A DNA stretch of 30,939 bases from WJMD01 sp964596015 (GTDB taxonomy: Bacteria; Joyebacterota; Joyebacteria; Joyebacterales; Joyebacteraceae): NCBI GenBank assembly GCA_964596015.1, contig CAZQSB010000030.1, positions 1 to 30,939 of the forward strand, written 5' to 3'. Positions 1-7,454 of this stretch are shown here, piece by piece. The notes under the pieces are model-generated. The model was not told the origin of the DNA. It searched no databases and saw only the letters and a list, made by a program, of their open reading frames with translations. The translations under genes and the position numbers were made by a program. How positions within the stretch are numbered: position 1 is the first letter of the stretch; every line of letters starts with the position of its first letter.

Positions 1-4
1 AGAA

Positions 5-81
<77 letters not shown>

Positions 82-87
82 CCACCG

Positions 88-125
88 CCGGCCGCTCTCG
101 CTTCTCGAGGGCGGCCGGTCTTCTT
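88..125 (+). terminator. Intrinsic terminator after tRNA-Lys
   Basis: An eight-pair G+C arm (88-95 with 111-118) is extended by a five-pair inner stem (96-100 with 106-110, one G-T pair) around a five-base loop. The run TCTTCTT follows at 119-125. The position right after the tRNA CCA end fits transcription termination of the tRNA. Confidence 0.75.
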
Positions 126-200
126 CACTGAAGGAACAAGCTCGCCGCCATCAGGCAATACGCTGCCCTTGCCGCGTCGCCAGCCGGAGCAGGAACCGCG

Positions 201-1025
201 ATGACCGCGCCCCGCGTCTTCGAGACGACCGCCAGAAGCGTCCTCACGAAGTCGAAGATCCCTGGTCTCGACTACGCGGTGAACCCGTACGTCGGCTGCG
301 AGCACGCCTGCGCCTACTGCTACGCGACCTTCATGAAGAAGTTCATGAAGATCCCCGATCCGTGGGGGGAGTTCGTGGGCGTGAAGGTCAACGCCGCCGA
401 GGTGCTGGCGCGCGAGGTCCGGAAGCGGCCGCCCGGCCGGGCGTCGTTCGGGACGGTGTGCGACCCCTACCAGGAGGTGGAGCGGGACCGCTTGATCACC
501 CGGGCGTGTCTCGAGGTCTTCATCCAGGCGCCGGAGTTCAGCGTCGGTGTTCTGACGAAGTCCGACCTGGTCGTCCGCGACGCCGACGTCCTCAAGGAGC
601 TCGCGGACGCCGAGGTGGGGTTCACCGTGACGACGCTCGAGCCCTCCGTCGCGGCGGTCGTCGAGCCCGGCGCGCCGCCGCCGGCGAGACGGCTCGCGGC
701 GATGCGTGAGCTCTCCTCGCAGGGCATCAGCGTCTGGGGGTTCTTCGGACCGGTGCTCCCGGGCGTCTCTGACAGCGAGGAGGCCATCACGGAGATGCTC
801 GAGGCGATGGAGGATGCGGGCGCGTCCCGGGTGTTGGTCGACCGCGTGAACCTCTACCCGAAGGTCGTGGCGCGGCTCAGGTCAGTGCTTCGGGAGAGCA
901 TCGAGCCCGCCATCCCCGGCATCGATCTCGCGTCCTGTAGCACCGTCGCTTACGAGCGCAGGCTTCGAGAGCGGGTGAGAAACGCAGCGGAGAATGTCGG
1001 CGTTGACGTCGAGACATGCTTCTGA
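201..1025 (+). CDS. SplB-like radical SAM protein
   Basis: A radical SAM enzyme of the spore-photoproduct-lyase-like group (COG1533, 'DNA repair photolyase' in many databases). The cluster motif CX3CX2C is at Cys33, Cys37 and Cys40 (CEHACAYC) and would hold a 4Fe-4S cluster for S-adenosylmethionine cleavage. The following YATFMKKF stretch and the 274-residue length fit this family. The ATG at 201 is preceded by AGGA with a six-base spacer. Most members of this group have no proven substrate, so neither DNA photoproduct repair nor another radical modification can be claimed here. The gene stands alone between tRNA-Lys and a convergent operon, with only 34 bases between the facing stop codons and no clear terminator there. 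Confidence 0.85.
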   Translation: MTAPRVFETTARSVLTKSKIPGLDYAVNPYVGCEHACAYCYATFMKKFMKIPDPWGEFVGVKVNAAEVLAREVRKRPPGRASFGTVCDPYQEVERDRLITRACLEVFIQAPEFSVGVLTKSDLVVRDADVLKELADAEVGFTVTTLEPSVAAVVEPGAPPPARRLAAMRELSSQGISVWGFFGPVLPGVSDSEEAITEMLEAMEDAGASRVLVDRVNLYPKVVARLRSVLRESIEPAIPGIDLASCSTVAYERRLRERVRNAAENVGVDVETCF

Positions 1026-1059
1026 GCAACAAGTCGCTTCTGCCTCGTGGACCTCTCCT

Positions 1060-1431
1060 CTAGCGGCTGGTGCCAACGAGGATTACACCGATGGCGACCA
1101 CGAGTGTTCCGATGACTCGCTGAACGCCGAAGGCTTCGCCCCACATTCTCCATGCGGCGGCGCCAACGAACACGTAGCCTGCGGCCAGCATCGGATATGC
1201 GTAGGAAAGCTCGACCCTCGAGAGTGCCGAAATCCAGAAGATGGCACTTATCGCATAGAGCGCGACGCCAAGAACCGTCAGTGGAGCGGTGAGTATCGGC
1301 AAGGCCGTGGTTGCGCTGAAGTACGTGGCCACACCCGCGGTACTCTGGAAGTTCAGAATCGACTGTTTGATCGAGATCTGACCGCAGACATTGAGTAGGA
1401 TGCTCACTCCCAGAATCCACAAATGGGTCAT
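1060..1431 (-). CDS. Small four-helix EmrE/ArnE-like membrane protein
   Basis: A 123-residue protein, nearly all of it four hydrophobic helices, in the drug/metabolite transporter superfamily near EmrE, ArnE/ArnF and EamA half-proteins. The first helix (from about residue 3) contains Asn and Gln but no glutamate matching the essential Glu14 of EmrE, which argues against classic multidrug export. The conserved-looking segment YAYPMLAAGYVFVG lies in the third helix. I chose the ATG at 1431 because GGGGGAG stands just upstream; a longer frame to 1482 has no such support. It is the last gene of a minus-strand set with a GT2 transferase and a GT-C enzyme, so a role as flippase for a polyprenyl-phosphate-linked sugar is inferred. 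A general efflux function is the alternative. Confidence 0.75.
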   Translation of the reverse strand: MTHLWILGVSILLNVCGQISIKQSILNFQSTAGVATYFSATTALPILTAPLTVLGVALYAISAIFWISALSRVELSYAYPMLAAGYVFVGAAAWRMWGEAFGVQRVIGTLVVAIGVILVGTSR

Positions 1432-1499
1432 GCTCTCTCCCCCCGGGAGCAACTCCCTTACGAAAGAGGTCCCTCTCGGCATCGGAGGTCCGCGTTGAC

Positions 1500-2192
1500 T
1501 CAGTCCCGTCGGAATCGCTCAGCCAGCAGAGTACCGACAGCGTCGAACCAGTGGCGCGCCCGGATCTTCTTCCCCTCGGTGTTCGATCGCGGGTAATAGT
1601 GAATGGGAACCTCAGCTATGCGGATGCCGCGCTTGGCCACCTTCGCGGTCACCTCAGGACAGAACTCGAAGCCCTCGCACTCCAGCGGAAGCGACTTGAG
1701 GAGATCCGTTCTGAAGGCCTTGTAGCATGTTGGCTCATCAGTGATGCCCGTACGGAAAAGGAGGTTCGTGATCATGGTCAGCGTCACGCCGCCAAGGAAA
1801 AAGCTCAGCGACGACATCGAGTTGCCCTTCATCGTTCGTCTCGAGCCGTAGACGACCGACACGTCCGGATCCTCGAACTTCCGGAGGATGGTCTCGTAGT
1901 CGTCAGGGTCATACTCGAGGTCGGCATCTTGGATGATCGTATACTCCCCCGAAGCGTGCTTGATGCCTGTGCGGATGGCGGCTCCCTTGCCTCGGTTTCT
2001 ATGGTGCATGAAGAGCCGTACTCTAGGGTTGATAGCGAGACGCTCCACGATCTCCCGCGTCCCGTCCGTGGAACCGTCGTCGACAATGATGATCTCGAGA
2101 TCGATGTCGAGCGACAGCACCTTCCCGACGAGGGCCTCGATCGTCGGGATCTCGTTATAGGCTGGGACGAGCACAGAGAGCTTCGGAGTCAC
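1500..2192 (-). CDS. GT2 glycosyltransferase, polyprenyl-phosphate sugar synthase-like
   Basis: A 230-residue GT-A fold family 2 transferase of the dolichyl-phosphate-mannose synthase type. It shows the N-terminal VLVPAYNE, the nucleotide-binding DDGSTDGT at residues 38-45, and the metal-binding DAD at 89-91 followed by LEYDPDDY. One hydrophobic stretch lies near residues 125-150, but no C-terminal transmembrane pair as in ArnC or GtrB, so it is DPM1-like and probably sits on the inner face of the membrane. The start is GTG at 2192 with AGGAGA seven bases upstream. The sugar is not predictable. Its neighbours, a GT-C enzyme upstream and a small flippase-like protein downstream, suggest it loads a sugar onto a polyprenyl phosphate carrier. 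Confidence 0.88.
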   Translation of the reverse strand: MTPKLSVLVPAYNEIPTIEALVGKVLSLDIDLEIIIVDDGSTDGTREIVERLAINPRVRLFMHHRNRGKGAAIRTGIKHASGEYTIIQDADLEYDPDDYETILRKFEDPDVSVVYGSRRTMKGNSMSSLSFFLGGVTLTMITNLLFRTGITDEPTCYKAFRTDLLKSLPLECEGFEFCPEVTAKVAKRGIRIAEVPIHYYPRSNTEGKKIRARHWFDAVGTLLAERFRRD

Positions 2193-2343
2193 TGCTGTCT
2201 CCTATCAGGATGTCAATCTGGAGCAGCGAAGATTGTCGGACCTCCGGCGAGCCACAATTCGCGTCCGAGATCAACGAGGGGAGCGCAATCCGCCAGCGGT
2301 CGTCGGCGCCGGCGTGGACCGCGGCGGCTTCCGGCTGGCCGAG

Positions 2344-3765
2344 TCAGGCATACTCTGTCTCCTGAGAAGCGCTCCCACACTCTCGCCCTCGACCCCGCAG
2401 ACGATTCCTGAAGAAGCGGTACATCTCCACGAAACCACGACCGCTCCAGGCGATGTAGAAGGCGGCGATCGGAAGGCGGTAACGCGCCTGTCCCATGGGA
2501 CCAACGGCCGCCGAGAAGTAGAGCAGGATCAGAAGGAGTACCAGGAGATAGAAACGTCTGTCCCCACGCAAAGACCATGCTATGCCAACCGCAGCCGACA
2601 GATAGGTCAATGCGAGCACTGCAAGGATGATCGCGCCGGCCACGAGCTCCTGCGGGGACTTGGTGCTCAGGAAATGGCGCACAAGACCCCCGAGCGATGT
2701 TGCGGAGTAGTAGTCAAGTGGCCGTTCGCCTGCAGGCAACCGAAGCTGGGTTCCTATGGAAGATGTAGACAGATTGCCGAACATCTTCACGACGCTCAGC
2801 GCATGCATCTTCACATAGAACGGGACGTCCGCCATTATCCGCTCAACGACTATTTCGCGATAGATGCGCTCGTTCTCGAAGGGATTTCCATCTTCTGTCA
2901 GACCGCGGCCGCGGGAGATCTCACGGAACTCATCGCGCACCTCCTCCATCGACTTCCCGGTCCTCGCCATCTCCACCTGGGTCATGCCGAAGAAGACCAG
3001 GCTCTTCCCTTGGAATGTCGTGAGCGACAGCGCGCCATAAGTCGAGTAGTTCCTGTAGAGCCACGGAGCGAGTGCCACCAAGAAAGCAAGGACCAGAACA
3101 ACAGAGGCTCTCGACCTGAATCGAATCGTGTGACATCGATAGAGCAGGATGATGGCCACGGCTACGACCGGGAAGTACTGGGTCGCCGGTCTGACGAGCG
3201 TGGTGAGGCCCAGGAGAAGTCCCGAGAACATCATGAACAACACACGCCGCTGTTCGAGTCCCATCATGAGAACGAGGACGGAGGCTAGGAGTCCCAGGAT
3301 GAACAGAGTCTCCGTAAGCAGGGTGGATGTGGCCTGGATCTGGAGCGGCTGAAGCGCAAAGACAGCCGCTGCTACGAGAGCCGCGCCTGCACCGACTGAC
3401 CTTTTGGCCCAGGCGTGGACGAGAAGCACTGTGGCCGCGCCGATCACGAGCTGAACGGCCAGCGCCACGTATGGCTTGGCACCAGCCAGTGAGTAGACGC
3501 CTGCAAGGAAGAGAGGGTAGAGCGGGGTTCTGTACGTCCCGAACTCCGAGAACCCGCCGGTCTCCACGATCTCGACGGCGCGGTTGTGATACCCATCGGC
3601 GTCCATCTGGAGGATGACGTCGCGTTCGATCTCTGGATCCCAGGGCTGCACCGCCAGGAAGAAGCCAACACGCAGCAGAAGCGCAATGAGGACGATGATA
3701 GCCAGGCGCCGGTCGGCTCTGCCCGAGCGGTACGCCTGATCCTTGTCGGCCCGGGCTTGCTCCAT
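2344..3765 (-). CDS. GT-C (family 39/ArnT-like) membrane glycosyltransferase
   Basis: A polytopic membrane protein of about 473 residues. A first helix at about residues 21-39 is followed by a loop with the acidic motif DADGY (55-59) and RTPLYPLFLAG, the layout of protein-mannosyltransferase/ArnT-type GT-C enzymes, which take sugars from polyprenyl-phosphate donors outside the cytoplasmic membrane. Roughly ten more hydrophobic segments and a soluble stretch in the second half follow. The frame can be extended to a GTG at 3837, but the ATG at 3765 has GGAG with a seven-base spacer and is preferred. It is the first gene of the minus-strand set. About 150 bases separate it from the GT2 gene and contain nothing recognisable beyond the GT2 ribosome-binding site. 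The acceptor may be a glycan, lipid or protein. Confidence 0.82.
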   Translation of the reverse strand: MEQARADKDQAYRSGRADRRLAIIVLIALLLRVGFFLAVQPWDPEIERDVILQMDADGYHNRAVEIVETGGFSEFGTYRTPLYPLFLAGVYSLAGAKPYVALAVQLVIGAATVLLVHAWAKRSVGAGAALVAAAVFALQPLQIQATSTLLTETLFILGLLASVLVLMMGLEQRRVLFMMFSGLLLGLTTLVRPATQYFPVVAVAIILLYRCHTIRFRSRASVVLVLAFLVALAPWLYRNYSTYGALSLTTFQGKSLVFFGMTQVEMARTGKSMEEVRDEFREISRGRGLTEDGNPFENERIYREIVVERIMADVPFYVKMHALSVVKMFGNLSTSSIGTQLRLPAGERPLDYYSATSLGGLVRHFLSTKSPQELVAGAIILAVLALTYLSAAVGIAWSLRGDRRFYLLVLLLILLYFSAAVGPMGQARYRLPIAAFYIAWSGRGFVEMYRFFRNRLRGRGRECGSASQETEYA

Positions 3766-3874
3766 CTTGAATCTCCGGTTCTGCAGATCTTGCCTTGATG
3801 GAAGAAAGATGGTCGATGGCATGGCGAGCATACACACTTCAGCTATGACACATGTTAATGCACATCCAACATCA

Positions 3875-3903
3875 ATAATAAGCTAGAAATCATCCAGAAG
3901 CAA
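3875..3903 (-). promoter_or_regulatory. Sigma70-type promoter for the minus-strand glycosyltransferase set
   Basis: On the minus strand, TTGCTT (3903-3898) and TATTAT (3880-3875, five of six matches to the consensus) are separated by 17 bases. They lie in an unusually A+T-rich stretch (about 3840-3935) upstream of the GT-C gene. The predicted start near 3868 leaves a leader of about 100 bases before the ATG at 3765. The call rests on sequence match only. Confidence 0.5.
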
Positions 3904-3956
3904 TGGACCAACATAAGCAAGATGTGCGCCGACAGCGTGTGGCCCTATAGCTGTAA

Positions 3957-4835
3957 CTAGAGTGTGGCTATACGGGCAGAAGGGTGAGACGTGAGCTGCA
4001 AAAGGTCGTAGTGAGATATGTGGGCGCTCTTCGAGTCACCTTCGCTCCTGGGCTTCCACGATCTCCAGGGTTCCCTGAGCTCGGTTGGTGGATGCGTGGC
4101 TATCTGCTTCCCGTGGTAGCTGACGGTCCATGCACCATCGAGGTGCTGTCGGACAAGGACCTGTGCCCGAGCGAAGCTTCTACTGTTCTTGCCGGGCGGG
4201 ACGTCGATCTCGAGACCTCCGAGGCGGACGCAGTTGTCGTTGGCGACGGTGGCCGTGTACCCGAAGGCGACGATGCGGTACCGGTCGCGCCTGGAGATCT
4301 TTCTGAAGGCCGATCCGTCCTTCTCGGGAGATGTGGCGAACTTGCGGTTGTGCCCGGGGATGTACGAGGTCTCGAGCCAGGTGTTGGCTTCGTCGATGTG
4401 GGTGATGCCCTCAAGCCTGAGCTCAGCGATGAGACGATCCTGCAGGACGCCGAAGCTGCGCTCGACTCTGCCCTTGGCCTGAGGAGAGTAGGCCGGGATG
4501 GGCTCGACGCCGAGTTCCTTGAGGACCCTGCCGACGTGCGTGGAGTACCTGACGCCGGCGATCTCCTCCTCGATGCTCCAGCAGGAGTCTGAGCGGACAT
4601 GGATGGTATGCCTGTCCTGATACACACTTACAGGGACACCGTGGCGCCTGAGCATCATGTCGAGGAGGCGGAGATAGCCGATCGCGCACTCGTTGGGAAC
4701 GAAGAGAGCCGCCAACACCCAGCTGTCGGCGTCGTCGATGGCGGCGTGGAGGCAGCAGGGAGGGTCGTTGACCACGTGCTCCAGAATCCGTGCGCGACGA
4801 AGCTTCTCCTGGCTCATGAGAACCTTGCCCTCCAT
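3957..4835 (-). pseudogene. Internally deleted ISNCY-family DDE transposase
   Basis: The first residues (MSQEKLRRARILEHVV after a short leader) resemble the N-terminus of ISNCY transposases. At about residue 23 the reading jumps straight to the middle of the integrase core (CCLHAAIDDAD). The helix-turn-helix region and the segment with the first catalytic aspartate (the DGS motif of the family), roughly 140-150 residues, are missing, yet the frame stays open. The later catalytic residues remain: Asp74 in VYQDRH and Glu125 in PQAKGRVERSF. Normal members are about 430 residues; this one is 292. The start chosen is the ATG at 4835, which has GGGGGGAGG five bases upstream. The product should be inactive as a transposase. 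The deletion estimate comes from remembered family structure, not an alignment. Confidence 0.8.
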
Positions 4836-4859
4836 GCAGTCCTCCCCCCGTTGCATGAA

Positions 4860-4911
4860 GGGGACATTTTCTCATTGCAGTTACTGGGGACATAGTCTGA
4901 TTGCAGTGACA
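4860..4911. repeat. Two tandem 26-bp imperfect repeats at the IS end
   Basis: Units 4860-4885 and 4886-4911 both begin GGGGACAT and share the later core ATTGCAGT, differing at a few positions between these blocks. They abut without a spacer. Repeated GGGGACAT...TTGCAG units are typical of the termini of this IS group and probably serve as transposase binding sites. Confidence 0.8.
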
Positions 4912-4927
4912 ACAGGCGGTCGTGCAG

Positions 4928-4957
4928 TTGACACCCGTACGCTGGCTTGGATAGAAT
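4928..4957 (+). promoter_or_regulatory. Strong sigma70-type promoter of the polysaccharide operon, likely leaderless
   Basis: A perfect TTGACA (4928-4933) and TAGAAT (4952-4957, five of six matches) are separated by 18 bases. The first gene's ATG is at 4964, only seven bases after the -10 box, so the expected transcription start coincides with the start codon. No ribosome-binding site is visible before that ATG. The -35 box begins 16 bases outside the IS terminal repeats. Confidence 0.65.
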
Positions 4958-4963
4958 GACCGT

Positions 4964-6223
4964 ATGCATATTGCGTGGGTCCACCGCGGCATGTACCCCG
5001 AACACATCGGTGGTACGTATACGTACATCTACGAACTGGGCCGCCGCCTGGTGGCGAGAGGCCATCGGGTGGATGTGATCTCGCGGGCCCTGTCGGAGGA
5101 GAACGCGGGGACGGCTTCGATCGATGGAATCGGCGTCCACCGCTACACGTACCGACGCGTGAACCCCATCTACAGCACCTATCAGCACCTCAACAGGTGC
5201 TACGACATCTTCCAGCGTCTCGCCGCCGAGAGCTCCATCGACATCCTGGGCATCCACGACACGCATCTCGGCCTCAAGCTGGCGCAGAGTCCTACCGGGC
5301 GGTCCATCTGCCAGGTGCCGACATATCATGCGCCGTCGTTTCTGGAGTACCGCTTCAACACAAGCTGGGAGATCCAGGCCGCTCGTTCGCCCTTGAGGAG
5401 GATGCTTCTGCGTCTCGTTGAGCCGCCGATCGAGCGAATGCAGTGGACCTTCGAGAGAGGCGTTCTCAACGCCGCATCAGGCATCGTCGTTCTCTCTGAC
5501 TTCACAAGGAAGATGATCCTGGAGCACTTCCCCGGCATCGACGCCGGTCGCATCGAGATCGTCCCGAGCGGAGTCGACACGGATCGCTTCGCGCCTTCCG
5601 AAGACAAGGCAACAGTGAGGCGTGACCTGGGAATGGACACGGAAGCCGTTCAACTTCTCACGGTTCGGAAACTGGCTCCGCGAATGGGGCTCGAGAATCT
5701 CCTGCGCGCGTTGCGGTCCGTACTGGATGCTGATACCCCCGGGGCACGGCCTGTCCACCTCACCGTGTGTGGTGGGGGGGCGCTGATGCCTGTTCTTCAA
5801 AACCTGGTGTCCGAGCTCGGTCTCGAAGGTGCAGTGAACCTCGCAGGGCATGTTCTGGACCAGGACCTCGTGAGATACTACCAGGCCGCTGACCTCTTCG
5901 TACTGCCGACGGCAGCACTTGAGGGCTTCGGCATTTCCACCATCGAAGCGCTCTCCGCGAACCTCCCTGTGGTGGGAACACCTGCCGGTGCGACTCCCGA
6001 GATACTCGGACAGATCGATGGGCGCCTTCTGACCCGGGATACGTCCGCAGAGGCCATTGCCGAGGCGATCTGCTCCTGGCTTCGGTGGCGCGAGGAGGAC
6101 CCCCACACAACTCGTTACCGGGACTTCGTTCTCGCGAACTACTCGTGGGAGGTCGTCACCAGCGCGATCGAGTCCTACTACCTGGCGCGGAGCGAGGCTT
6201 TCAGGAGAGGCGCCGATGCATGA
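4964..6223 (+). CDS. Family 4 glycosyltransferase
   Basis: A 419-residue GT-B fold retaining transferase. The N-terminal half shows the acceptor-side loop HRGMYPEHIGGTYTYIYELG, and the C-terminal half the donor-site signature EGFGISTIE (Glu320 and Glu328, the EX7E pattern) followed by a GTPAGATPEI segment. It should add a sugar from a nucleotide-activated donor to a growing lipid-linked or oligosaccharide acceptor at the inner membrane. It is the first gene of the plus-strand polysaccharide operon and lies right after a strong promoter. Its stop overlaps the start of the CapA-like gene. The ATG lacks a visible ribosome-binding site, in keeping with a leaderless message. Sugar specificity cannot be read from the sequence. 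Confidence 0.9.
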   Translation: MHIAWVHRGMYPEHIGGTYTYIYELGRRLVARGHRVDVISRALSEENAGTASIDGIGVHRYTYRRVNPIYSTYQHLNRCYDIFQRLAAESSIDILGIHDTHLGLKLAQSPTGRSICQVPTYHAPSFLEYRFNTSWEIQAARSPLRRMLLRLVEPPIERMQWTFERGVLNAASGIVVLSDFTRKMILEHFPGIDAGRIEIVPSGVDTDRFAPSEDKATVRRDLGMDTEAVQLLTVRKLAPRMGLENLLRALRSVLDADTPGARPVHLTVCGGGALMPVLQNLVSELGLEGAVNLAGHVLDQDLVRYYQAADLFVLPTAALEGFGISTIEALSANLPVVGTPAGATPEILGQIDGRLLTRDTSAEAIAEAICSWLRWREEDPHTTRYRDFVLANYSWEVVTSAIESYYLARSEAFRRGADA

Positions 6224-7376
6224 CGGTGCTCGGAATGGGGCGCTCCTTCGAGCGGTCGGTGATGTTGCGCTGGTCGGGACGGCTGCGCGAGCTCTCCGGG
6301 ACGGGATAGACACCTCGTGGCCCGAGACCGCGAAGTACATGTCGAGCGCTGACATACTCTTCGCCAATCTGGAGATGCCGATTCCCGGAGGTCCCATCGA
6401 ACCCGCCCGACCCGACGTCAGCCATGAGCTGAAGGGAGTGCGGTCTGCGCTGCCGGCTTTCCTTGCGTGCGGCGTGGACGTCGTTGCCCTGGCCACGAAT
6501 CACATCATGGACTGGGGTGAGACAGGCCTCGTAGACACCATGACCCTCCTTCGTGAGAACGATGTGGCTTTCGTCGGAGCCGGTCGAACGCTTGATGAGG
6601 CGCTGGAATCCGTAGTGATCGAACGAGGTGGCGTCCGCGTCGGCTTCTGCGCGTTCACACCTCCGCAGCGGTGGACCGCGACACCCACAACTCCCGGCGC
6701 GGCCCCGCTGAGTGTCGAGAACGTGCGCGCTTCGATTCGCAGGATGTCCGATGCCGACATCAGGGTGGTCTCACTTCATTGGGGCATTGAGATGTCGAAC
6801 TACCCTACACCCCAGGATCGCGAACTGGCCGCGTGCATACTCGATGAGGGTGCGGACCTCATTCTGGGCCACCATCCGCATGTCATTCAGGGAGTGGAGA
6901 AGATGGGGTCCGGCTATGTTGCGTACAGCATGGGCAACTTCGTCTTCGACGTCCATGCAGGCAAGGTCAGACACAACTTCGATCCGTGGGATCTGCGTGC
7001 CGGGTACATGGTGGAGGCTGTGCTTGGAAGACACGGGATCACAGACCTGTCCACCGTGCCGACTTTCCTGAGCGAATACGGGGTCGGCGCAGTTGCGAGT
7101 GAGCCGGAACGACAGCGCATTGGCGCTCTCCTGCACGATGTGTCGGCGGACATCGAGACCGGGTCTCGCGACGTCTGGTCCCATGCCGGTACCCGGATCG
7201 TCGGTCACAAGTTGAAGGTCATGCGCGGGCTGTTGCGGGACGCAGGTCCCCTGTTCCTGATCAGGGAACTGTCTCACATTCGCCTCAGGCACGTGCGGAT
7301 GCTCATGGGCTTCATCGCTTCGAGAATCGGTCGAAGAGGCTCGCGCGAGGGAGACGGGCGCCCCGATGGCGCATGA
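6216..7376 (+). CDS. CapA-like metallophosphoesterase-fold protein
   Basis: A 386-residue member of the CapA/PgsA family linked to capsule and polyglutamate synthesis. Metal-site motifs of the calcineurin-like fold are visible: GD at 15-16, NLEMPI, ATNHIMDWG, HWGIE, and GHHPHVIQG with GHHPH at 218-222, then YSMGNFVFD. Family members often carry an N-terminal membrane anchor; none is present here, so it may act in the cytoplasm. The ATG at 6216 has AGGAG with an eight-base spacer and overlaps the end of the preceding gene by eight bases, pointing to translational coupling. The frame could be extended upstream to 6057, but only through the glycosyltransferase gene. Its chemistry in this operon is unknown; polymer release or processing is a guess. 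Confidence 0.88.
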   Translation: MHDGARNGALLRAVGDVALVGTAARALRDGIDTSWPETAKYMSSADILFANLEMPIPGGPIEPARPDVSHELKGVRSALPAFLACGVDVVALATNHIMDWGETGLVDTMTLLRENDVAFVGAGRTLDEALESVVIERGGVRVGFCAFTPPQRWTATPTTPGAAPLSVENVRASIRRMSDADIRVVSLHWGIEMSNYPTPQDRELAACILDEGADLILGHHPHVIQGVEKMGSGYVAYSMGNFVFDVHAGKVRHNFDPWDLRAGYMVEAVLGRHGITDLSTVPTFLSEYGVGAVASEPERQRIGALLHDVSADIETGSRDVWSHAGTRIVGHKLKVMRGLLRDAGPLFLIRELSHIRLRHVRMLMGFIASRIGRRGSREGDGRPDGA

Positions 7377-7454
7377 TACTCGCTACCTGGCCTGTCTCCA
7401 TGATGCCGCAGAAGGCCCCGACGAGCGGGCTCTCTACCCTCTGAGGGAGAGAAC

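Larger units (their letters stand above)
3957..4911 (-). mobile_element. Remnant of an ISNCY-type insertion sequence
   Basis: The element consists of a defective transposase gene and, on its upstream side, a terminal region made of two 26-base near-identical repeats (4860-4911). The outermost bases read TGTCACTGC on the minus strand. The matching opposite end could not be recognised below 3957, so the lower boundary is only the transposase stop codon. Either that end has decayed or it was deleted. The element lies between two divergent glycosyltransferase transcription units, a common landing place in surface-polysaccharide loci. Confidence 0.7.

Noticed and set aside
3838..3956. Matching opposite inverted repeat of the IS remnant
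   Set aside because: A few short matches exist near 3950-3975 but nothing comparable with the 26-base units, so the end was not called.
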